A stretch of 64,000 nucleotides of DNA, taken from positions 1 to 64,000 of the forward strand of contig NZ_CP059733.1 in assembly GCF_000948985.2 (NCBI RefSeq). Direction: 5' to 3'. Position 1 is the first letter of the stretch. Each line of letters begins with the position of its first letter. Of the stretch, positions 56,837 through 64,000 are shown one piece after another. Source of the stretch: Thalassomonas viridans (GTDB lineage Bacteria > Pseudomonadota > Gammaproteobacteria > Enterobacterales > Alteromonadaceae). The position numbers and the translations under genes are program-made. The notes under the pieces were generated by a model, which was not told the origin of the DNA, did no database searches, and saw only the letters and a program-made list of their open reading frames with translations.

Positions 56837-58491
56837 CCCTACCCGGTAATTTTGTTGCTGCCATATATAAAGATCCGGGTATCGAGCGATACCGGGGCAA
56901 TCCTTTTGTCGAAGCGCTGCCCCCTATTATGTCGGTACAGCAGATCAGAAAACAGCTGACGGGAAAGGTAAAATATAATCCCCGGGATGCTTTCAGCAAT
57001 GCGCGGGAGCGGGCCCATGAAGTGGCCGCCCTGCTCGATGACTTTTTTCAGCCCATAGGCAGCCATCTGCATTTGGAAGAAAAAATATCTATCATGATCC
57101 GTGGCGGTTATGTTGGCCGGAACCTGGAAGATGGTTCGTTAAATACCCATATGCAAAACGGCTACGAGCGGATAATGACGGGGAAACTGGACTGCTTTCG
57201 TTTTGCCCAGACCAACTCCACGGCTAAAAGCCTGTCGCTGATCGGCTGTTCCGGCAGCGGCAAGAGCACTACCATTAATCGGATACTGGCGACCTATCCC
57301 CAGGTGATCTTTCATGAAAAGCATAACTTTATCCAAATATCCTATTTAAGGATCGAATGTCCCTACAACGGCTCCCTTAAAAGCCTATGCCTGAATTTCT
57401 TTCGTCAGTTGGACCGCGTTCTGCACACCAACTACGAAGAAAAGTACACCCGCAAGCGTTTTAGTACGGAAGTGTTACTGGCGCTGATGAGTCAGGCTGC
57501 CAACAAGCGGGCCGTAGGCATATTGGTGATTGATGAAATTCAGCGTTTGAGCCGAAGGCGTTCTGGTGGTAAGGAAAAAATGTTGGAATTCTTTGTCGAA
57601 CTGGTAAACGTGATCGGCGTGCCTGTAGTGATGGTGGGAACTCCAAAAGCCAGGCCCATCTTTGAACTGGAGCTGCAATCCGGACGGCGAAGCGCCGGTT
57701 TCGGCTCATTATTCTGGGAGCCTATGCGGGCAGAACAGCCCAAAAGAGATGCTAAAACGGGGAAATTACAGAAAACCGAATGGATGGCATTTACCGATAA
57801 ATTATGGCGCTACCAGTGGCTGCTTAAACGCGATGAAGTCTTGCCCGATGAAATACGGGATTGCTGGTTCGACTTATCCCAAGGTGTACTGGATATTGTC
57901 GTAAAAATTTTTGTATTGGCCCAGCTCAGGGCAATCGCTATGGGAGTTGAACGCATTACCGTTAAGTTGTTAAAACGGGTTTATCAGGATGAATTAAAAC
58001 CGGTCCATCCCATGCTGGAAGCCTTGCGTTCAGGGGATGCTGAGAAAATTGCTAAATATTCCGATTTGAAACTGGATAATACCGATAAAAGAATATTGGA
58101 ACTGAAACAAAAGATAGATGAAATGATGAACCGGGAAGATAAGGTACCAAGCTTCCAGGGGAACGAACAGGCCATGCGGCTATATCACTTGCTTGTAGCC
58201 ATGGACTGCGATGCCGAGCTGCTTCCTCCGCTGATAGAACAGGCCTTTAAAGATTATCCCCAATTAACCATCAGGGAGCTAATGCCGGTGGTGCTTGAGT
58301 GGTATGAAAAACCGGTTAAGCCGAAAGCGGCTAAAAAGCGAAATAAGATCCCGCAGAAAAGTTGGCATACCCTGGATTCGGACGACTTGCGTTTTAAGTT
58401 TTCCCAGGCAGATAAAGACAAAGTTTATGACGATTTAACATATGGCAGTGAACTGTTCGACTTGCCCAATTGGATAAAACGAGTCGGTTAA
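56833..58491 (+). CDS. tnsC: Tn7-like AAA+ regulator TnsC
   Basis: 552 residues (Tn7 TnsC is 555). This ATPase links target selection by TnsD or TnsE to the TnsAB transposase and mediates target immunity. The Walker A motif GCSGSGKSTT lies at about residues 137-146 and Walker B ILVIDEIQRLS at about 230-240. VVMVGTPKAR follows as the sensor region. N- and C-terminal extensions for contacts with TnsD and TnsA/B are of normal length. It overlaps tnsB by four bases and is separated from tnsD by one. Confidence 0.96.
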   Translation: MTLPGNFVAAIYKDPGIERYRGNPFVEALPPIMSVQQIRKQLTGKVKYNPRDAFSNARERAHEVAALLDDFFQPIGSHLHLEEKISIMIRGGYVGRNLEDGSLNTHMQNGYERIMTGKLDCFRFAQTNSTAKSLSLIGCSGSGKSTTINRILATYPQVIFHEKHNFIQISYLRIECPYNGSLKSLCLNFFRQLDRVLHTNYEEKYTRKRFSTEVLLALMSQAANKRAVGILVIDEIQRLSRRRSGGKEKMLEFFVELVNVIGVPVVMVGTPKARPIFELELQSGRRSAGFGSLFWEPMRAEQPKRDAKTGKLQKTEWMAFTDKLWRYQWLLKRDEVLPDEIRDCWFDLSQGVLDIVVKIFVLAQLRAIAMGVERITVKLLKRVYQDELKPVHPMLEALRSGDAEKIAKYSDLKLDNTDKRILELKQKIDEMMNREDKVPSFQGNEQAMRLYHLLVAMDCDAELLPPLIEQAFKDYPQLTIRELMPVVLEWYEKPVKPKAAKKRNKIPQKSWHTLDSDDLRFKFSQADKDKVYDDLTYGSELFDLPNWIKRVG

Positions 58492-58492
58492 C

Positions 58493-60004
58493 ATGCTTGG
58501 CTTTCCCCTGCCTTACCGCGACGAACTGCTCTATAGTGTCATCGCCAGGTACGGGGTTCACCAGGGGATCATATCCCCCAAGGAATTGCTGGATGAGGTT
58601 TATAGCGACAGAAAGGTAGTTGCCACCGTCGATCTGCCCGGCCATATCGAGCATATTGCCGGTTTATATCCCAACAGGCCTGATACCGGTCCACTAGAAC
58701 TAATCTATTCGCACACCTTATTCCCGCTCTATGCGCCGTTTGTCGATGAGGCGCGTAGGCAGGCTTGCATCAAGTATATGAAGCAACAGACAAAAGGCAG
58801 CACACACTTGACCCTGGGTGTTGCCGCTTCCCGCATTAAGCAACCGAGATGGTTGAGATATTGCCCGTTATGCTTGAGGGAGCAGAAAGAGAAAATAGGC
58901 GAATACTACTGGCTGCGCCACTGGCAGGTTGCCGGTGCGGATAGCTGTTTATTGCACGGGAGTTTGATCGACTCCAATACACTCAGGCACCCCGAGCATA
59001 AACATGAATTTACTGCGGCGACACTCCGTACCTGCAACCCGGATATAAGCCAGCAACCGGGCAGCACCCAATCTTGTTTTATCACCCGGGGTGTTTATGA
59101 GTTGCTACAGCTTAAACCGGAATTTTCTCCAACTTTCCAGCAATGGAGCCATTTTTATAAATCGCTTTTGTTCAATGCCGGGCTTAACCGTGGAGAGCAT
59201 ATTAATTACAACTTATTAAAAGAGAAAGTGACTGATTGCTGGGGTAGCCGGTGGCTTAAAAAATACGGCTTATATCCCGAAGACAAGGAAACATGCTGGC
59301 TAAAAAGCATTTTCCGCAAACATAGAAAAGCATTCAGCTATTTAGAGCACCTGGTGATTTGGTACAGTTTGCTTGATGAAGGATGGCAAGTCTCCGATAT
59401 CCTGGAGCAGGTTAATTCGCAGCCAAAAGAGCAAAAAGCAGTATCCACGACGTTGCTCGGCGCAAGTGACAAAGATAAGGCTAAATATCGGAACTTATGG
59501 TTAACGGCAGCGGAAAAACATGGCGTTAATTATGCCCGTAAGCATAAGTCCGGTCACGTATATGCGTGGCTTTACCGCCATGACAGAGGCTGGCTGTTAC
59601 AGACAAACATCAGGCTGCAGGCACCCAATGTAATAAAGAATCCTCGCATAGACTGGCATAAGCGCGACCGCAGCCTGGTTAAGCTGCTTTGTAGTATTAA
59701 AAATGCTGCCGAGTGCCGGCTAGATGACCCGCGCCATTCCATGAACTGGTATTTATCAAAACTTTATTGTGGATCAACAGTCACTAAACATTTAAATGAC
59801 CTGCCCCTTTGTAAATTGTTTTTTGACCGCTTTTGTGAAACTATAGCCGAATATCAGATAAGAAGAATCACACGCGCCGCTATCGAACAAAGCCTTCTCG
59901 GCAATCAGCTCAAGCGGTGGCAGATATTCAGGATGTCAGGTTTAAGTGAGCCCAGGCTGACTAAACTTGCTGACAGTTTTTTAGTTAAGGTAGTACGGTT
60001 GTAA
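58493..60004 (+). CDS. tnsD: attTn7-targeting protein TnsD (TniQ family)
   Basis: 503 residues; it binds the end of glmS and recruits TnsC, directing insertion to attTn7. The N-terminus FPLPYRDELLYSVIARYGVH is the TniQ signature. The zinc finger CPLC...CLLH has Cys124, Cys127, Cys152 and His155, the same residue numbers as in Tn7 TnsD. The location of this transposon 25 bp after glmS agrees with a working TnsD. The gene overlaps tnsE by one base (TAATG). Confidence 0.95.
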   Translation: MLGFPLPYRDELLYSVIARYGVHQGIISPKELLDEVYSDRKVVATVDLPGHIEHIAGLYPNRPDTGPLELIYSHTLFPLYAPFVDEARRQACIKYMKQQTKGSTHLTLGVAASRIKQPRWLRYCPLCLREQKEKIGEYYWLRHWQVAGADSCLLHGSLIDSNTLRHPEHKHEFTAATLRTCNPDISQQPGSTQSCFITRGVYELLQLKPEFSPTFQQWSHFYKSLLFNAGLNRGEHINYNLLKEKVTDCWGSRWLKKYGLYPEDKETCWLKSIFRKHRKAFSYLEHLVIWYSLLDEGWQVSDILEQVNSQPKEQKAVSTTLLGASDKDKAKYRNLWLTAAEKHGVNYARKHKSGHVYAWLYRHDRGWLLQTNIRLQAPNVIKNPRIDWHKRDRSLVKLLCSIKNAAECRLDDPRHSMNWYLSKLYCGSTVTKHLNDLPLCKLFFDRFCETIAEYQIRRITRAAIEQSLLGNQLKRWQIFRMSGLSEPRLTKLADSFLVKVVRL

Positions 60005-61605
60005 TGGATAACTTCCGCATCAAGGGATTTGAAGATGACTCGGTGGTAAACGGCGTAGGGTCATTCTTTCGGAGGCTTGACGGTGATCGCTGGTTTGTAA
60101 ATATTGATACGTTCCCGGTAAAAAGGGAGCGCTCTTACCTCACTTTATCCCAAGCGCCTGTTATTGCGCGCCAACGTATCTTAAATGCGACAAGTAAAAC
60201 CAGTAAGAAGGGCTTTCACAAGTCATTTACCATTACCAATACCTATGACTGGCAGGTTGCCAAGGTAAAAAACTGTGCTGCAATTACGCACCACCGCAAA
60301 GGAGATCGCGAGCAATATTGTTTTGTCTTCAAAATTGAATCTGGCATAACCGTTTACCTTCCCCAATTTGAACTTGCCCGGGTGTTATTTTTTCATGACG
60401 GTTATTTGTCTCGAACGGCAATGATGCCGGATATTTTGCAAGCCGAGTTCGATGTACAGGTGAATAATACTACTGGCGAAGCTTCAATAAATGTTATGCC
60501 CTCAAGTGGTTATAAGCTGAAGCATTATGATGAACCTGGTTGCCGCAGAGTACTTAGCTGGATATTGATCGATGAAGACGTACGACGTTCCTATGAAAGT
60601 ATTGGACGGTATCAGCTGTTGGAGGGCAAAGATCTTGGGCAGTACCGGGTTTGGGATTTTAAGTTTGAGCCACCGGCATTAGCTAATACCCGCTTTTCGG
60701 TCAAAGGTTGGTTTAATTCTGATTCCAACACCATGTTTGTTCATGAAATTCAAGGTCTTGGTGATATACCCATCGGTGTACCACCAACGGTACATTTTTC
60801 TCATCCTGATTTTGTAGAAACCGTTAGCGGTAAAGGCAATAGCGGTTATGCTGCCGGTGTTGAAAGGCCAGCACAACATGAAGTTGATGATGAAGCAGGT
60901 GCTGGTACAGATAATAAAACTGTAATAATAAAGCCGCCTGTGGTTGAGCTGTCATTTCAGAAGCCAATTAATACCATAAAGGTGCCGCAAAAGGATCGTA
61001 TTGGCAGCAGTGGTAAGCAAGACAATGATGCGCCAGAAAAGGCTTCCAGAGATGTCAGTACCGATGAAACCAGTACTACCGGTGAATTACCCAATGCTGA
61101 CTGGGACAATATTGATGATCAAACTGACGATAGCCATTTGTATTTAAACAAATTTGATAGCTTCTTTAAAATGTTAGAGTTGCTAAAAGAGAAACACGGC
61201 TGTGAAGTTTCAGTTTATCCCTTACGTAAATTACCCAAAGTTCCTCGCTGTAAAAAGCACCTTTTAACAATAGATGGTAATCCAAGGTGTTTAGCCGTTG
61301 TAAAGGTAATCTCCGATGGTGTTACATACCATGTGCTTGAGGTTGATACTTCTGATACGAATAAACCTTTATCAACCCAAGTTATACAAGCATCTATAGT
61401 CGAAGATCTTGAAGGTTTTATAGAAAATATTGAAAGAGAGTTGCTTAAAAGCTCGTTATCATGGCCGAAAGAATATATTAGCTCCACTATAGGACGTAAT
61501 TGTCATTTTGGCATTTCACATCAAAAGTCTGCACATTTTGGTCGCTTGACAGAGGAAGAGGTTGGCAAGTGGGCATGCAGGTTTATTAAAAAATTACAGA
61601 AGTAA
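60004..61605 (+). CDS. tnsE: Tn7-like TnsE, replication-fork/plasmid targeting protein
   Basis: 533 residues (Tn7 TnsE is about 538). TnsE directs insertion into conjugal plasmids and lagging-strand DNA through the sliding clamp and 3' recessed ends. Similarity to Tn7 TnsE as I recall it is clear: YLPQFELARVLFF, AEFDVQV, HFSHPDF, LRKLPKVPRCKKHLLTIDGN and KSSLSWPKEYI followed by KWACRFIKK. A low-complexity charged linker (about residues 290-375) divides the two conserved halves. Weak start-region conservation leaves the first residues uncertain, but the overlap with tnsD supports this ATG. Confidence 0.9.
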   Translation: MDNFRIKGFEDDSVVNGVGSFFRRLDGDRWFVNIDTFPVKRERSYLTLSQAPVIARQRILNATSKTSKKGFHKSFTITNTYDWQVAKVKNCAAITHHRKGDREQYCFVFKIESGITVYLPQFELARVLFFHDGYLSRTAMMPDILQAEFDVQVNNTTGEASINVMPSSGYKLKHYDEPGCRRVLSWILIDEDVRRSYESIGRYQLLEGKDLGQYRVWDFKFEPPALANTRFSVKGWFNSDSNTMFVHEIQGLGDIPIGVPPTVHFSHPDFVETVSGKGNSGYAAGVERPAQHEVDDEAGAGTDNKTVIIKPPVVELSFQKPINTIKVPQKDRIGSSGKQDNDAPEKASRDVSTDETSTTGELPNADWDNIDDQTDDSHLYLNKFDSFFKMLELLKEKHGCEVSVYPLRKLPKVPRCKKHLLTIDGNPRCLAVVKVISDGVTYHVLEVDTSDTNKPLSTQVIQASIVEDLEGFIENIERELLKSSLSWPKEYISSTIGRNCHFGISHQKSAHFGRLTEEEVGKWACRFIKKLQK

Positions 61606-61619
61606 TTATAGGGTAAAAG

Positions 61620-64000
61620 ATGGCTAAAATTCCATTTGAAGTATCAGCAAGAGCAGCTAGGTTAATTGGTCGAGAAAATGTTGCATCCGTTGAGGGAGCA
61701 ATTACTGAATTAGTGAAAAATACGTATGATGCAGATGCAACTAGTTGCATCTTATTAATAGTACCTATTTTTAGAGATATACCAATTGAAATAGCATCTA
61801 AGGATTTTTGGCAGTTTAATGAAGACATACAAAAATCACTTCTAGATTATTATCAAGAAAAAGAAAGCTTATACACTTTAATTGACTTGGACGAGAAACA
61901 AGAGTCGAAACTTAGAACAATTCTAAATAACATCGTTGATATGTGGATCATTGATAATGGTCATGGCATGAGTAGTCAAACAATTAAGCAAAACTGGATG
62001 GTTATTGGTACAGATAATAAAGAATCTAAATCTAAATCTCCGGGTAATCGAATAGTTAATGGTGCTAAAGGTATTGGGCGTTTTGCTTTGGATAGGCTTG
62101 GTAATCAATGTGATTTGTTTTCATTATCAGGAGATGGTTTTATTCATTGGAGAGCTAATTGGTCCGATTTTGAAGGAAAAGGAAAGGTTTTAGGGGATGT
62201 AACAGCTGAACTAAATGATATTAGCGGTACACTTTCAGGATTGTTTAATAAATTTGGTATAAAAAATTTAATTCCAACTTACGAACCTAGTGATACAAAA
62301 GAGCAGAGTAACATTGACTTTTCTAAGGGAACTGGCATTAAGATCAGTTTTATGCGTGACCTTTGGACAGATAAAGATGTAAAAAACTTGCAAAGATCAC
62401 TTTCTTCACTAATTCCACCCAAAGAACAAAAAGATTTTAATATTTATCTATGTGATGTGAGAACTGATAGTAATGATAAAAACTGGATAGCTCGTACAAT
62501 ACCGGATGAGAGTGACTACTCTATTGAGGCTTTAGTTAATGAGAACGGTGAAGTATCAATTACTATCGGTAGACAGGAGTTTGATTGCTCACAGATAAGT
62601 CCTACTTTTTATACTTTCGATCAAGTGAAAGAAGAAGGGTATACCAAAAGTGATATTGAAGAAGGTTATTATACTTATACAAAGTCAATAGGTGAGTTAC
62701 TAAAATTAGATGATCAGCAGGAAATTGATGATTATTCCGCTTTAGGATCATTTTCATTAAATTTATTCTATTTTAAGTTGAGTCTTCCGAATAAAGATAA
62801 TTTAAAACGCTTCCCTTATAAAAATTATGATGTAAAAACTCGAAAGAGTTGGCTTTCGAATTCTGGTGGAGTAAGGCTTTATAGAGATAATTTTAGAGTA
62901 AGACCATATGGAGAACCAGAATCACACTCTTTTGATTGGTTGTTATTAGGTCAAAGAGTTGCGAAAAGTCCAGCAGCAGTAACACGTATAGGTGGTTGGA
63001 GAGTGAGCCCACAAAATGTAGCTGGTACAATTAGCATTTCTAAAGAGACAAACCCACTTTTAGCAGACCAGTCCAACCGAGAAGGGATAGCTAATTCTAG
63101 GGCTTTCAAGTTATTCAAAGAGCTAGTAACAGCCATTATTGCTGAATTAGAAAGGGATAGGAGTATTCTTTTTAATCATTTTGAAAAAGCATACAAGATC
63201 GATAATCCAGACGAAGAAAAAAAGCAGAAAGGTGAAAAAGCTGCTTCGAAAGCAAAATCAACAAAAGGGGAAGGAATTTCACCTGAACAAGCGTTAGATA
63301 TGGCGCAAACAATAGAAATTAATAAAGAAGAGAAGAAAGAGCTTAAAGATGAAAACCAACTCTTAAGAGGGCTAGCCACTTTAGGAACAGTATTAGTCTC
63401 TTTTACACATGAGTTAAAGCAGATACAGGCTGGTATGAAAAACAGATCTAGGAGGATGGAAGGAGCGTTAAACAAGGTTGTTGATGAGTCGAAATTAACA
63501 GAAATATCAGATGGGCTTAATCCGTATAACATGTTGGAAAGGTGGAAAAGAGAAGATAAAAAAGTTTCATATTGGGTTGATTTTGCTTTGACATCCGTTA
63601 AATCGAAAAAAAGGCGAAGACGTCGTATTCAAGTAAAAGAGTACTTTGATGAGCTGCATGCTCATTGGGAAAATTATTTAGATGCTAAGAAAACCAAACT
63701 GAAAGTTAATTGCCCTGATGACTTAGATATTAAGATCCTTGCTCATGAGATTGATTTGGATAGTGTTTTTTTTAACCTTATTATCAACTCTGTAGAAGTA
63801 TTGACTAATCCGAAAAAACCATGGGTTGGTGAGAGGAATATCAACATTGAAATAGATGGTTCAATGAGAGAGTACCTAACTATTGAATATGCTGATTCTG
63901 GGCCAGGACTATCACAATCTTTTAAAAAGCCGGAAGATATATTTATTTATGGAGAATCAACCAAATCTAATAGCTCAGGTGATAGTGATGAAGGCGATAG
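61620..64000 (+). CDS. Cargo protein with two GHKL ATPase modules (cut by window edge)
   Basis: An open frame from ATG 61620 (AGGGTAAAAG site), 14 bases after tnsE, running off the window; 793 residues visible. The N-terminal Hsp90/MORC-like ATPase has ELVKNTYDADA (30-40), DNGHGM (112-117) and GAKGIGRFA (148-156). Near the C-terminus a histidine-kinase-like part shows VSFTHELKQIQ with His597, N-box FFNLIINSVEV (Asn723) and DSGPGL (759-764). Between them are a Lys/Glu-rich coiled coil and a run of basic residues (KSKKRRRRR). It has no signal or membrane helix. Lower G+C than the tns genes suggests separate acquisition. A defence or signalling role is inferred from its transposon-cargo position. 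Confidence 0.8.
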   Translation, partial: MAKIPFEVSARAARLIGRENVASVEGAITELVKNTYDADATSCILLIVPIFRDIPIEIASKDFWQFNEDIQKSLLDYYQEKESLYTLIDLDEKQESKLRTILNNIVDMWIIDNGHGMSSQTIKQNWMVIGTDNKESKSKSPGNRIVNGAKGIGRFALDRLGNQCDLFSLSGDGFIHWRANWSDFEGKGKVLGDVTAELNDISGTLSGLFNKFGIKNLIPTYEPSDTKEQSNIDFSKGTGIKISFMRDLWTDKDVKNLQRSLSSLIPPKEQKDFNIYLCDVRTDSNDKNWIARTIPDESDYSIEALVNENGEVSITIGRQEFDCSQISPTFYTFDQVKEEGYTKSDIEEGYYTYTKSIGELLKLDDQQEIDDYSALGSFSLNLFYFKLSLPNKDNLKRFPYKNYDVKTRKSWLSNSGGVRLYRDNFRVRPYGEPESHSFDWLLLGQRVAKSPAAVTRIGGWRVSPQNVAGTISISKETNPLLADQSNREGIANSRAFKLFKELVTAIIAELERDRSILFNHFEKAYKIDNPDEEKKQKGEKAASKAKSTKGEGISPEQALDMAQTIEINKEEKKELKDENQLLRGLATLGTVLVSFTHELKQIQAGMKNRSRRMEGALNKVVDESKLTEISDGLNPYNMLERWKREDKKVSYWVDFALTSVKSKKRRRRRIQVKEYFDELHAHWENYLDAKKTKLKVNCPDDLDIKILAHEIDLDSVFFNLIINSVEVLTNPKKPWVGERNINIEIDGSMREYLTIEYADSGPGLSQSFKKPEDIFIYGESTKSNSSGDSDEGD

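Larger units (their letters stand above)
53817..64000 (+). mobile_element. Tn7-type transposon (partial, near end only)
   Basis: The element begins with TGTGGG at 53817 and three TnsB-type repeats. It carries tnsA, tnsB, tnsC, tnsD and tnsE in the Tn7 order with overlapping or abutting ends, then cargo. Every Tns protein has nearly the Tn7 length (275, 696, 552, 503 and 533 aa). The orientation, with the tns end next to glmS, is that of Tn7. The other end and most cargo lie past the right edge of the window. Confidence 0.95.

Overview
This window reads as a chromosomal segment of a marine gammaproteobacterium. The gene order rpmH-rnpA-yidD-yidC-mnmE, mioC-oriC-mnmG-rsmG-parA-parB-atpIBEFHAGDC and glmU...glmS is the classical gammaproteobacterial origin neighbourhood. 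The style of the accessory genes suggests Alteromonadales, perhaps a Colwelliaceae/Thalassomonas-like organism; that placement is inference from gene content and was not tested.

Region 1 (1-17790) is housekeeping. It begins in the dnaA/rpmH intergenic region, which carries DnaA boxes and a good rpmH promoter. The protein-insertion and tRNA-modification genes follow. Next come a 160-bp palindromic MITE with TA flanks, a small unknown gene and mioC. Between mioC and mnmG lies an E. coli-type replication origin (DnaA boxes, AT-rich 13-mers, 13 GATC sites). Then follow mnmG/rsmG/parAB and a complete nine-gene F-type ATP synthase operon ending in a terminator.

Region 2 (17791-30250) is an insertion zone between atpC and glmU. 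It holds a frameshifted small ORF and a small membrane-protein gene cut by an IS1634-like element. Removing that element plus one copy of a 7-bp repeat restores the reading frame. Two near-identical minus-strand genes follow, each fusing a haem-oxygenase-like di-iron fold to a cupin. Then comes a row of a PhoX-like phosphatase lipoprotein, a two-haem cytochrome lipoprotein and a polytopic membrane protein, and then glmU.

Region 3 (30250-50970) is the most unusual part. It is a 20-kb island in which almost every product carries a Sec signal. It contains 17 divergent members of a small (about 155-250 aa) beta-rich secreted family. Most members end in a C-terminal aromatic residue and share a central DxGQxLxFDI block and a conserved cysteine pair. 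Two subtypes alternate in blocks (1,4,3,2,3) along one probable operon. Five large exported or membrane-anchored proteins without a recognised family lie among them, one with two homologous halves joined by a Pro-Asp linker. A PagL-like lipid A deacylase closes the island. I recognise no described system here and treat it as a candidate new cell-surface or secreted multi-protein locus.

Region 4 (51142-64000) holds a DeoR-type regulator with putative operator repeats, then glmS. A Tn7-type transposon is inserted exactly 25 bp after the glmS stop codon. The end next to glmS (TGTGGG plus three 20-bp TnsB-like repeats) is followed by tnsA, tnsB, tnsC, tnsD and tnsE. TnsA, TnsB and TnsD keep the catalytic or zinc-binding residues at Tn7 positions or within one residue. 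The first cargo gene, cut by the window edge, encodes a protein with two separate GHKL ATPase modules, an Hsp90/MORC-like one and a histidine-kinase-like one, and is a plausible defence or signalling gene. The other transposon end is not in the window.
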